DNA from: Laburnicola sp. R22_1 | Taxonomy: Eukaryota > Ascomycota > Dothideomycetes > Pleosporales > Didymosphaeriaceae | DNA: 64,000 bases | Reading direction: 5' to 3' | NCBI GenBank assembly: GCA_014281115.1 | Contig: JACONQ010000003.1 | Coordinates: 1,488,001 to 1,552,000, forward strand | Shown: one piece after another, positions 1-12,125 of the stretch | Position numbering within the stretch: the stretch's first letter is position 1 | Layout: every line of letters starts with the position of its first letter | Notes under the pieces: model-generated | What the model was told of the DNA's origin: nothing | What the model saw: the letters and a program-made list of their open reading frames with translations, nothing else | Database searches by the model: none | Made by a program: the position numbers and the translations under genes

Positions 1-6
1 AGGTGA

Positions 7-565
7 ATGCAGCGCCTGGTGAGTCACGGGCGGCGACAGAGGACGCGTCTGCTCTCCACCCCGCTGCTCTCCGCCACCTCACCCCTCCTGCGCTCCTCTC
101 TGTCTCTGCCCGCGACGTCTGCAGCGCCATCCTCCTCTCTGCCCGCGCCGTCACGCCCTGCCCAGCGTGCTCGTCTGCCCCTCCTCGCCCGCCGCCTGCA
201 CACCCCGCGCTTCCCCATGGCGCAGGACGACCAGAAGCCCGCATGGGCGGCTGCCCGCGTGCGGAGCACCTTCCTGGACTACTTCAAGGAGCGAGGCCAT
301 GCCTTTGGTGAGCACAATTACGTCCTCTGAGACTTGCGGAGAGCAGCCATTGACAGCAGCAGTGCCTTCCTCCTCGGTCGTTCCCCTCTCCGACCCCACG
401 CTCCTCTTTGCCAATGCGGGCATGAACCAGTACAAGGCCATCTTCCAGGGCACCGTCGACCCCGCCTCCGACTTCGCCCAGCTCAAGCGTGCCGTAAACT
501 CGCAAAAGTGCATTCGCGCCGGCGGAAAGCACAACGACCTCGACGATGTGGGCAAGGACAGCTAC

Positions 566-596
<31 letters not shown>

Positions 597-3220
597 GGAG
601 CTTTGGCGACTACTTCAAGAAGGAGGCTATTGGCTTCAGTTGGGAGTTGCTCACCAAGGTGTACGGCATTGACCCCAAAAGATTATATGTGACGTACTTC
701 GAGGGAACCGAGGACCTCGAGCCGGATCTGGAGGCCAAGGAGCTGTGGAAGAGCGTGGGGGTGCCCGAGGACCATATCTTGCCTGGGAATATGAAGGATA
801 ACTTTTGGGAAATGGGTGATCAGGGACCTTGCGGGCCGTGTTCAGAACTCCACTACGATCTGCGGGAACCGGAAGACGGTAACTACAGGAATGCTGCCTC
901 GCTTGTTAATGCAGATGACCCCGAGGTCATCGAGATTTGGAACAACGTCTTTATGCAGTATAATCGCGAGCCAGATAGATCACTACGGCCACTGCCGCAC
1001 AAGCACATCGATACGGGCCTGGGCTATGAGCGGTTGGTGTCGGTTTTGCAGAAGAAGAAGTCAAATTACGACACCGATGTCTTCACTCCGCTGTTCAAGA
1101 GAATTCAAGAAATTACGGGTGCTCGGGAGTACAGGGGCAAGTTCGGAAAGGAGGACCCCGACGGCATTGATACGGCATACCGTGTGGTTGCTGACCATGT
1201 CCGTATGATGTCCTTTTCAATCGCAGACGGTGGCGTTCCCAACAATGTCGGACGGGGTTACGTTGTGCGTCGTGTCCTGCGACGAGGCGCGCGCTACGCT
1301 CGCAAGTACTTTGAGACGGACATTGGCGACTTCTTTTCCAAGATTGTGCCAACTCTTGTCGAACAAATGGGTGACATGTTCCCTGAGTTGAAAAAGAAGG
1401 AGGCGGATATCAAGGAGATTCTAGACGAGGAAGAGAAGAGCTTTGCCAAGTCATTGGACCGCGGTGAGGCCATGTTTGAGAAGTATGCACAAAAGGCAAA
1501 GGCTAGGGGCTCAAATGACTTGCCGGGTGACGACGTTTGGCGATTATATGATACCTACGGATTCCCTGTTGACCTTACAAAGATCATGGCCGAAGAGCGG
1601 GGTCTCAACATCAACGACAAGGAGGTCGAGGAGGCGCAAGAGAAGGCTCGAGAGGCTAGCAAGGGCGACAAGAAGGCTACTGCTGTACTCGTGAAATTCG
1701 ACGTACACGACCTCAGCGCCCTTGAGGGCATGAAGGATGTGCCCAAGACGGACGACACTGCCAAATTCGGCCGCGAGAACATCACTTCTACCATAAAAGC
1801 TATATATCATAACAAGCAGTTCCTCAAGAGTACGAAGGAGGTACCGGAAGGCGAGCAATTTGGAGTACTGCTTGATCGGACAAATTTCTACGCTGAGCAA
1901 GGAGGGCAGGAGTTCGACACTGGCCGGTTACTTGTCGATGGCGAAGCTGAAATTAGCATTGAGAACGTCCAGGTGTATGCCGGTTATGTGCTACATACTG
2001 GCTTCCTAAAGTACGGTGAACTCAGCGTCGGAAGTGAGGTCCTTGCTGAGTATGATGAGCTCCGCCGCCATCCGATCCGCAGCAATCACACCGGAACACA
2101 CGTGCTCAACTATGGTCTGCGCGAGGTGCTTGGGGATGAGATAGACCAGAAAGGTTCGCTCGTGGCCCCCGAGAAACTTCGTTTCGACTTCTCGCACAAG
2201 GCCGCTATTTCCGACTCGGAGCTTTCCCAGATCGAGAAGATATGCACAGAGTATATTCGCCAGAACTCAGAAGTCTACGCGAAGGACGTGCCTCTTGTTC
2301 TTGCGCGCGAAATTCGGGGTGTGCGCGCTGTCTTTGGAGAGACGTACCCGGATCCCGTTCGGGTCGTGTCAGTAGGTGTGCCGGTCGATGATCTCCTGGC
2401 GGAACCCAAGAACGAGAAGTGGGCGAAGGTATCTGTTGAGTTCTGTGGTGGCACTCACGTTAAGCAAACGGGCGAGATCAAGGAACTCGTGATCCTTGAG
2501 GAGTCTGGTATCGCAAAGGGTATCCGCCGTATTGTTGCGGTAACCGGCCAAGAAGCATACGATGTTCAGCGTCAAGCCTCCGACTTTGAAGAGCAGCTTT
2601 CCCGGCTCGAGAAGATGAAGTTCAGTCCCGAGAAGGAGGCCGAGGCCAAGAAGATGCAAACAGAGCTCAACCAGCTGACCATCTCTGCACTTACAAAGAG
2701 CCAGTTCCGCGACCGCTTTGCCAAGATCCAAAAGAGCATCTTGGATGAGCAGAAGGCGTTTGCGAAAGCTGACAACAAGCGCGTGTTGGACGTTGTAACG
2801 AACTACTTCAAGAGCAACGAGAATGCAAAGTTTTTGGTGCAGAAAGTGGACTGGTCGAGCAACGTTAGCAAGGCTATCAGCGAGGCTATCAAGAGTGTGT
2901 CCGGGCCGAAGAGTGCGCTGAAAGAGAAGAGTGTGTATTTGTTCAGTGCCGGGGATGGCAAGGTGGCGCACGGCTGCTATGTCTCTGAGGTATGTCGTCA
3001 CAAATCGGATGATGGAGAGGGCGCGCTAACGCATGTGCAGTCGTTGAAAGAACAAGGTGCTGATGGGCCTAAGTGGGCGTCTTCCGTTACCCCTGTTGTG
3101 GGTGGTAAGACTGGAGGGAAGCCGGGTGCGCCGACGGCGATTGGTAATGGGACGAATGCGGAGAAGGTGGATGAGGGTGTGGAGGAGGCGAGGAAGTTTA
3201 TTGAGGGTTTTACGTTGTGA
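7..3220 (+). CDS. ALA1: Alanyl-tRNA synthetase, probably dual cytosolic/mitochondrial
   Basis: Charges tRNA-Ala with alanine in cytosol and mitochondria. Exons 7-307, 363-2989 and 3041-3220 give 1035 aa. Intron 1 (55 bp) restores the class II motif in which GHAF is followed by VPSSSVVPL and then ANAGMNQYK. Intron 2 (51 bp, branch GCTAAC at 3025) is a multiple of three, so the frame also stays open if it is retained. Visible parts are the catalytic core, the editing-domain HxxxH ([10 protein letters not shown]), the later CGGTH zinc motif, and the C-terminal GGKTGGKPG region. The ATG at 7 adds 70 Arg/Ser-rich residues ending [10 protein letters not shown], typical of a mitochondrial presequence. 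The in-frame ATG at 217 (MAQDDQKP) gives a 965-aa cytosolic form of normal family length. Fungal AlaRS is known to serve both compartments from one gene. An upstream start outside the window cannot be excluded. Confidence 0.95.
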
Positions 3221-4187
3221 GGGGTGGTTTGCGCTGTGTAGTGGTTGCATCTGTGGAGTAGTAGAATTGTAGATGGGAAAGATATCACTTGCGTCTGACA
3301 AGGGTAGGGGCCAGGAAGATAGGGGGTAGGTGTGACGGCCGTGTACGAGATTTGAGGGGATGGAATTGGTGAGCTGGCTAGGCTGTGGTTGTGTAAAATA
3401 TATGCAGATCTTGGTTCGTTGTGTTTAGAGACGTGACTTTGTGTACTTGGCGGAATGTAGGTTGCTGGGAAAGGTGGTAACTGAACTTTTTATAGGATGC
3501 AAGAAGCTGTAGTGTATTCTATATATGTTGTTTTCATCACCGCGTCCCACGCCTGTCGGTACCAGGGTTCTGTCCTGTCCTGGTAGGACACGTTGCCTGC
3601 TGGCCAGGCCCTCTTAAGAAGCGCCGTGTGGAACGAAATACCGTAGGAATGGTACATCACTGTGATAACGGGGTTAGGCCTAGCCGCTTATAGAATCAAC
3701 CAATTGTATAAGATGGTGGTAAAGTGGGCCAAATTTATGATGAGGAGCTCCCGATTGGTTCTGGAACTGGTTAGATCTAACTGTTATGTGACGATTCCTA
3801 GGGTATTTCTACGATATGTAGGCCGCAGTTCTCTTTCATAATAGTGCATTCGTGTTGATTTTATGTGATGAGGTGTGACATATCTGATAAATTAGGAAAG
3901 AACTACCCGCCGAAGCCGCATGCGAGACAAGGGGACCAAACGCGACGCCACCACCCTGCATGCATATGCCGGCGCTTAGCTGTTAGCCCCAGAATTCGAC
4001 CTGCTGCCCCCCCGCGATTCATTCTCTCTTTCTTTTTCTCTTCTGTTTTTATTTGTGTGGATTTACCCTTATTATCTTTATGTAAACGTACAGTATTGAG
4101 ACAAAAGTCTAATTACTGTGCGTTACCCCAGGACAGACAGCAGAAGGCCGAATGTACCCAAACTTCTGTCCTGCAGCTGTATAATCC
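3221..4187. other. Intergenic region without a recognisable gene
   Basis: Contains the 3' flank of the AlaRS gene and the presumed promoter of the NLR gene. A CT/T-rich stretch at about 4018-4060 lies roughly 130-170 bp upstream of the NLR start, as is common in fungal promoters. An open frame at 3865-4227 has no recognisable domain and overlaps the NLR start, so I do not call it. Confidence 0.6.
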
Positions 4188-7100
4188 ATGGCGGCGACCA
4201 TGGATCAATCCGCTATTGTCCAGTTAGTGAACGAGGCTGCCGGGACTTTTCTTGACTCCTTATCCTCGGATGAAAAGGCCCTCTATCTGGCGACCAAGAC
4301 CGCAAAAGATCTGCTGCAGGAGGTGGAAGTGGCCAATAGCCAACACAAAGATGAATCTGTGGCGCGGAAAGCCTCGTCAGCCCTGATGCCATTCATAGCT
4401 GGTATAGAGCAGTACGGGCAGGCACTCGACGTCTTTGCAAACAGCTCTGTCCCATATGGGGATGCATTCGTATTGTACTTCATGTAAGCAGTGGATATTT
4501 TCTTGATTGGAGATGGAGAACTCTTGCTAAATCTTGGAACAGCTCGCGACCCAATTTGGAAAATACTTCGAGAAGATTTCTAACATGCTCCACGACTTTG
4601 GCGAAGTCCTCAAGATGATACCCAGATGCCTACGCCTCTATCCCAACAACGAGACCCCGCAAAGATCTGTCAAGGTAATCTTCGCGAACATCTTCGATTT
4701 CTCCACCAATGCGAAGCATGTTTTCCGGATGGGCCGGAAGAAAGACAACGGTCGCCAGTCGATGAACATTGTCGTATCTCTTACAGCCGCCCTGACGCTT
4801 CTTTGGAAGCCGTTTGAACTCCAGTTTGGACACATCCGGGACAACATCACTCAGAGTGTTGCTGATATCGAAACGGAGGCTGAACTCGCCGAGAAGGAAC
4901 TAGCGCATGAGAAGAGGATGAAAGACGATATAAGATGGACCAAGGCCGAAGATTCGCAGCGACTTCTTGCGGAGTTCATAGACGACCAGAGCTGGACAAA
5001 GGTGACCGAGTGGCTCTCTCCCGCCAACGTCGCAGCAAACCACAAGGCGGCGGCGAAGTTGCGACACGGTGACTCAGGGACGTGGTTCTTGGAGAGCGAA
5101 GCTTTCAAGACATGGTTGAATGAAGACAATTCATTCCTCTGGTTGCACGCTATTCCTGGCGCTGGGAAGACGGTCCTTGCTTCGAGCATCATTAACTATC
5201 TGCAGAACAGGGTACAGAGTAAGGGCACGGGTCTGTCTTACTTTTACTGCGACTATAAGGATCCTTCCAAGCAAGAGCCATCCAAGCTGCTAGGGACAGT
5301 ATTGGCGTCACTCGCAAAGCAAAACAGAGGCGTGTTCGATGCGGTCCAGGCGTTCTTCTTGAAGCAGTACAAGGATACTTCGACCTTCACGGCTGAATTC
5401 GACGAGCTACTTAACAATTTTGGAAGCTTCTTATCTGGCAATTTCCAGTCAGTCATCATCGTTGTGGACGCGCTCGACGAGGCTGGACCTGCGAATTGGG
5501 ATTGCCTGGCTCATGCTTTCAGGGCTATATAACAGCAATGTAGCCTGGTCAAGATCCTAGTCACGAGCCGCAACGAGCTATCCATTTCCCGCGCTTTCGA
5601 AGAACTCCCTAAAGTATCAATCGAAGAAGGCGACGTTGCGTCCGACATCACTGCTTACATCACTGCTGAACTATCTGCAAAGATATCTCAGCGCAAGCTC
5701 AAGCTCAGAAATCCCAGCCTAAAGTCGAAGATTCAGGAGCGACTTGTTCAAAGATCGAAAGGCATGTTTCAATGGGCAAAATGTCAGATTGAAGCCTTAT
5801 GCAGATTCCGCAACGACATGGCTATCGAAGCGGCTCTGGAGAACCTACCGAAGACACTCCACGACACGTATAGTCGCATCCTTCAACGCGTAGAGGACGA
5901 CCATCCGTATGATATCGATATTGTTTGCAACATTCTGCGGTGGCTTGTCAGGGGCGTACGGGATCTGACGTTGGATGAGCTTGCTGAAGCGGTAGCCGTG
6001 GATCCAGAAGACGAAGCAACAACGATGAATTTCAGCGCCGTGGATACAGATCCAGAAGATGTTCTGGAAGTTTTGGGCAGCCTGGTCACAGTCTCTGCGG
6101 ATCGAGTTGTCTCGCTCGCACATTATTCGGTCAGGGAATTCCTCGTCTCGGACGACATGATGAAGCAAAAACCTCGCTTCTGGGTCGGGAAAGAAGAAGT
6201 CGAGGCGCAACTTGCGAGTGTTTGTCTGACTTATCTATGCTACGACGACTTCACCGATCCAAAGCTTCCGGATGTGCAAGAGCTAGAAGAAAGGTTGAAC
6301 GAGTACAAGCTCTTTCGGTATGCGGCCCAGGCTTGGGCTGTCCATGCGCAACGCAGCGAAAAAGATGGCCATCAGCTGGAACAGGTTATGGATCTCACGA
6401 TGCGTTTGCTGCGCTCTGAACAAGAACCATACGCGAATTTCTTGTCGTGGGTAGAATGCTACCAGCATTGCAATTTCAGCAAGCAATCTCGGAAGCGGAT
6501 CGCTCAGCCTCTGTTCGTTGCGGCGTTTTTTGGTCTTACCGAAGCGGTCTCGGCGTTGCTGGCGGAGGCGGGGTGTCATATTGCACCCAAACAACTCTCC
6601 GACTATGCTAAGGTAGCAGCTGCGAATGGTCATGTTGGTGTTGTCCAAGCGTTCCTTGGCCACGCTGCCGCCCTTGCGGAGAATATCCCTAATGAAGAAG
6701 AATCCTCTGAACAGTTTGAACAAACTGACTCACACGAAAAAGATGGCACGGACAATCAAAACCGCAAGGACCTGTGTAAAGTTCCAGGACTCGAGGCAGA
6801 GCTTTCCAAAGCACTTTACGCAGCCGCCGCCAAAGGGCACGCTTCTGTTGTCGAACTCCTCCTATCCAAAGGCGCTCAAATCGACGCTCGTGGAGGACGC
6901 GACGGTACAGCATTGCAGGCCGCCGCCCTCGAGGGTAGAACTGATGTGGTCAAGATCTTGTTGGACAAAGGTGCAAATCATCGAGATTCGTGCAAACGCT
7001 ATGGTACGCCTCTCTCCGCTGCGGCCGAGAAGGCACACCAACGCACTTGTGACATGTTTCTCAAACATGGCGCCAACCCAAACGGGGGCGGGGGTTGGTA

Positions 7101-10100
7101 TGCGATGCCACTCGTCTCCGCCATCGTGGGCAAGAATATGAATATCGTTCGGCAACTCATACGCTGGTGCCGACCTGAATCGTGTTGGAGGCCGATATGG
7201 TGGACCACTTGAGGCCGCCGCCAGTTTTGGATTAAATGACCTCATCCAGGAGCTCGTCAGTCACGGAGCCAAGGTGAATGATGATGACGACAAAACGAGT
7301 GACGCACTCTATGCGGCATCTAACGCTGGCCATGCGTCAACAGTCGAGTTGCTACTTGAGCTGGGTGCTGATGTTAACGCCAAGGGTGGAAGACATCGTA
7401 ATGCGCTCGGCGTAGCCAGCGCTCAAGGCAACCTGAAGATTGTGCAGATGTTGTTGGATGCTGGCGCGGATACGGATTTCTTTGACGAACACTGGGGGAA
7501 TGCAGTGCAAACCGCCGCTCAAAAAGGATACATCACCGTCGTTACCGCACTTGTCGAGGCTGGTATGGATCCAAATGCTGCCGCTGGCAGTAAAGGGACT
7601 GCACTGGTGGGCGCCGCTGCCAACGGCCATGATGCCGTGATCACAACCCTTTTCTCTCTCGGTGTCCCGTCGGGTAACACCTCGGAAATGCTGTCGGCGC
7701 TGGTTGCAGCGTGTTCAGCAGGTCACATCAGTACCGTACAGCTACTTATCGACAACGGCGCGCGTATAAACAATATCACTCAGTATTCGCAGACTGCAAG
7801 CTACTGCAAGCCTCTTCAAGCCGCGGCCTCCAAAGGTCGTGTCGATGTGGTCAAGCTTCTGCTTGAACTCGGAGCTGAAATCAATGGCGCAGATGAAGGA
7901 TGGTATGGGACTGCCCTCATAGCAGCGGTCAACGCATCCAGCAAAAACTACGATCTAGTGGCTCTTCTGGTCGACAAAGGTGCAGATGTTAATGAGGTCG
8001 CGCCCGAATTCTCTCACTTCCATGGGACACCGCTCACCTCTGTTGTGCGAAGAGGTGATACTAAATGTACACTCTTCCTGCTCGAGAATGGTGCAGACGT
8101 CAATCTCGTCTGGGCATCGTTCCCCACGCCCTTGATGATGGCTGTGGGCAAGGACAACGAACCAATGATCGACCTATTGTTGGAGCATGGCGCAGAGATA
8201 AATTTGGTGGCCGAGTCACTAGACCTTCGCGATGACATTGAAACGGGGATGGGGAATGGTACAGTCACTGCACTGCAAAATGCTGCATGGCATGACCATG
8301 AGCACCTCGTTCGTAAACTTGTCGGTCTTGGTGCGCAGCTCTCCGTGACCTCCAAGGACGCCCAGTTCACATCAGCACTACAAGTCGCAGCCTACGAGGG
8401 TGAGTGGGATGAATGTGAGGATACAGTGAGCGCTCTTATAGAGCTCGGAAGTGACGTTAATGAACGAGGAGGGTACCTTGGCTCGGCTTTACAAGCTGCA
8501 GCCCATGCAGGCTCTTTGGAAACCGTACGTGTTTTACTCGAAGCTGGCGCACTCGCAAATGAGATCGACGTTGGTTACTTCCACAGCGCGCTCATTGCAG
8601 CATGCAGAAGCGAGTATGACACTGCCCTAGACATTATCCAACTCTTGATCGATCACGGTGCCAACGTCAACCAGAAACAAAAGGGACAGTATCCATACCC
8701 GATTCATGCGGCCTGCGTGTGCATAAATGATGAATACATATGGGATGATGTGGTATCTTTACTTATTAAGTCTGGCGCCGACGTCAACGCCACGGGCGGG
8801 TATTTTGGTACCGCACTACAAGCAGCTGCCGTGGACGGCAACAACAGCCTAACTGAACTGCTACTTGCGCACGGTGCGGATCCTAACATTACTGGTGGAT
8901 ACTATAATACACCGCTCCAGGCTGCATACCGACATGGCTACTACAAAGTCATTAGTACCCTATACAGGCACGGCGCCCGCAACGATCTTGTGAGCGGACA
9001 TGGAGCTGGAAGCGCCATAGGGCAGGGCATCGGAGGATTTTATCTCCACGATATAGAGGAAGGGAGTGGATGTTGCTCCACGCTCCTTCACCAAGCATAT
9101 GCGCGACATGCAATGAACCCTAATCTCGAGTACGGTACATACGGCAATGCCCTTCAACAAGCTGTTTTCGAGCGAGATAATGACATCCACATCATCCTCA
9201 ACGCTGGAGCCAAAATCAACAAGATCGGAGGGAAATTCGGAACTGCAATCACCGCTGCACTAGTGGCAGACGAAATGGAGTTGTTCGATGAGTTTCTGGA
9301 GAGGGGTGCCGATATCAACATTGGAAATAGTTATTTCCCTAATTCTGCCTTTGGAGCCATCAAGAGCGAGGACACAGATAAGCTGAAAGTCCTCATCGCG
9401 AAGGGCATCGATGTCAAAGATACTACTGGATATTATGGCACGACGGCACAGTATGTTGCTCAACTGTCATGTTTGCCGGTTTTGAGAATGCTTCTGCGAG
9501 CTGGAGCGCAAATAAACACGCCTGCTTGCGGTATACATGGCAGCGTACTGCAGGCTGCTGTATATGGCGGCAACCCGACTATGATTCGCTATCTCTTGCG
9601 TCGGAACGCGGATGTTCATGCAAAAGGGGGGCGCTTCGGAGGTGTATTGAATGCAGCTGTTCTGAAATTTTACGCCGACATCATCGAGCTATTCTTGCAG
9701 AAGGGAGCAGACGTTAACGAACCAGGCCGCATCTATGGCTCACCGCTCCAAGCAGCAGCATGTGAAGGAGACCTTGAGAACGTGCTTCTTTTGTTGAGAT
9801 ATGGCGCCAACGTAAACATATGCAGAGGCAGGTACGGAACGGCGTTGCAGGCTGCTTGCGCCGCTGGGAGGAATACCATTGCGAAGCTGCTGGTGGAGAA
9901 GGGGGCCGATGCGAACCTCGTTGGCGGTCGGTACCGTTCGCCTCTATACGCTGCTGCCATACGTGGCAATGAGGTTATGGTACGATACCTTCTCGACGAG
10001 GCGGGTGTTACATGGTCTCTGGTCGATCGGAAGAACTTAGGCCACGTTCGATCAGCCGTGCTAGACAAGGCTGACAAGCTACTTCTCCGCGTCAAAGACA

Positions 10101-10537
10101 CAACACCGGAAGAAACTACGAACAGAAAAGCGCAAGAATCACCCGCCACGGACAAGCCGCTCTTACTCTGGAACATCGACTCTATTCCCGACGCGCATGA
10201 TCCATATCAGCCCCCACAATGTCGTTCCAAGTGGACCACCGTCCGGGAAATGAGCTTCCATTCCTTCTCCAACCGTTATGCTGGGAGCGTGTTTTCTAAT
10301 ATCTCTACAGAAGTGGACATAAATGGCGGTAATGTTGAAAAGACAGGGTATCACAGACATCATCGGCGTACGGGCAGTAGCTTTAGCACTGCTTCTGGGT
10401 GGACGACACCGAGGCTGATGAAATCGTTTTCGCAGGCGACAACTGTGGATTTGGGTGATGGGGACGAGGAGGGGTTGGCGGCGACGAAGGATTGGGATGG
10501 CAGTCTTTTGGAGTGGGTGCAGGTTGAGATGTATTAA
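4188..10537 (+). pseudogene. NLR-like DUF7708-NACHT-ankyrin protein, disrupted
   Basis: A STAND/NLR-type gene of about 2,090 codons. Exon 1 (4188-4469) joins in phase to an exon starting at 4543; the intron 4470-4542 (weak donor GTATTG) is my inference. Order: an N-terminal DUF7708-like region (FGKYFEKI, then LYPNNE), a linker helix, NACHT with Walker A (GAGKT, about 5158) and Walker B (IIVVDALDE, about 5455), the LVTSRNE motif, then about 25-30 divergent ankyrin repeats from about 6500 to 10000, and a Ser-rich tail. Two lesions break it. TAA at 5530-5532 falls where CAA would restore AIQQQC, a CpA-to-TpA change. A frameshift at about 7162 falls inside an ankyrin repeat, where the next frame gives AGADLNRVGG. 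Such proteins act in fungal non-self recognition and programmed cell death. Either lesion could be a sequencing error, but both together favour a decaying allele. Confidence 0.85.
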
Positions 10538-10570
10538 TTTTTTACCTTCGATATGTTCCTTTTTATCTAT

Positions 10571-10697
10571 GTGGCGTTAAATTAACTACCTAGGGGTAGA
10601 AAGGCAAAGGCTTTCATCTCAAATAACATGACAAAAAAAGCAGAGCCCCCTGCTCAGTAAACAAAAAGAGCGTAAAAAGGTGATCACAAAAAAAAGC
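10571..10697 (+). repeat. Short dispersed element, copy 1 (long 3' form)
   Basis: Core 10571-10657 begins GTGGCGTTAAATTAACTACC and ends with the hairpin-forming stretch AGCAGAGCCCCCTGCT. About 40 bp of A-rich extension follows and is shared with copy 3 at 46.6 kb. It lies just downstream of the NLR stop codon. The family is described under the copy at 55661. Confidence 0.8.
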
Positions 10698-10786
10698 ATG
10701 TGTCTATAATAGTAGTAGAGATAACTATTATTATTATAATCTTTTTATTAAAAACCTCTTAGTTGTAAAAAGAACATACTATGCGT

Positions 10787-10874
10787 GTGGCGTTAATTTA
10801 ATCTACCTAGGGGTAGGACGACAAAGGCTTTCATCTCAAATAACATGACAAAAAAAGCAGAGCCCCCTGCTTAG
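10787..10874 (+). repeat. Short dispersed element, copy 2 (88 bp)
   Basis: The same family as copy 1 and 130 bp further on, in the same orientation. It is 88 bp long, the same length as the copy at 55661. It begins GTGGCGTTAATTT and ends CCCCTGCTTAG. It lacks the 3' extension seen in copies 1 and 3. I see no convincing target duplication. Confidence 0.8.
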
Positions 10875-12125
10875 AAACTATACTATAGGTAAGATACTAT
10901 AAGGTAGATTATATTAGATATTACCTGCTACCTGCAAGGGCAGTTAGAGCAGTTATTACTTTAACGCACACGCTCTAATTGTTGCGTTCATTTATAGAAA
11001 TAGTAGAAATATCTATTTTAAACTTTATAGAACGAAGTCAGAATTAATATATAGAATAGAAGGGCTGGCTGTTTAACCAACCACTATGTTACGTAATTAA
11101 TAATTTCTTTAACAACATTTTGCGCTATAATAACAATAACAACAATTATAACAGCAGATAGCAGACTATCTATTAACTAGTATTAATAATACTGCTATAC
11201 AAAATATTAATAACAAAATTATTATTATTTTATATATATTTTATTACTACTACTATATACTAGGTACTAGGTTTTAGTGCCTTCTATTTTACTCCTCTCT
11301 GTATATGGTGCAGATTCGACTTTAGTTAGAATCTTAACACGACGAAGATCTTCAATATAGAATAGAAGATGAGCTGATTTCGACTCGCGAGAAGATGCTT
11401 TATAGAAAACAGCACACATAAGGTGCCAAACTCTAGGGCGTGGCAAATTAATCTGGCTTAAGAATTCCGCTTAGGCATAGAGAGAATAACCTTTATAAGC
11501 CTAGAAGAGGCTTGATGACCTGCATACGGGTGGAAGTCTCTCTGTTCTACTGGCATGTGTTCTGCTCGCTCCCCCAGAATGTGCGCTAAGATTCAACTCT
11601 TGTTGAACCTAAAGTTAGTGCAAGCTTTAGTGGCGGACTAATGTGGGCATTTTCCGCGCCCCCGTACTAGGGAGGCGGTGTTAAGAGTTTGCACAGTACT
11701 AAAGTACAGTCGTTCGATATCATGCGAGTGATGACTTGTGGCCCCTGCAGCCCCTTTATCTGGGTGCTTTCTTACCTATCTGCTCCCAAAGAGTCACATA
11801 TCGCCCGAAAAAATAAATTCGGCCCCTCCTCACCGACAAAAACATGTTGGTTGTCACAATTACGCGTGCGCAAGCGTTACGGTCCTAAGCTTTCCCCACA
11901 AGAGAGCACTCCTAAACCACCCCTAGCTGCCTGACGTCAAGCAAATACCGCGGCGCGGCACCCTGCATGAGAAATTTACCTAAGTTATGCATGGAACCCA
12001 AACTCTACTACAATGGCTATCAAAACCCAGACAATCTGAACCACTACATGCTGAACATCACTATCCGGTGATCAGATAACGCTATTCTGGCCTGGGACCT
12101 ATGCCAGATTGCGTACTATCATACA
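10875..12125. other. AT-rich relic DNA, then non-coding sequence
   Basis: About 10875-11300 is strongly AT-rich and dense in TA dinucleotides, with runs such as AATAATAATAAC, as expected of RIP-treated repeats. From about 11300 the GC content rises, but no open frame longer than about 80 codons appears. At 11799-11830 a short stretch (TATCGCCCGAAAAAATAAA) resembles one at 59285-59312 and suggests another dispersed repeat. Confidence 0.6.

Noticed and set aside
2369..3001. Long antisense frame (210 codons) opposite the AlaRS gene
   Set aside because: It is the reverse shadow of a well-supported coding exon with strong codon bias; no domain.
11689..11934. 81- and 62-codon overlapping frames
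   Set aside because: Contain part of the short repeat at 11799 and have no protein features.
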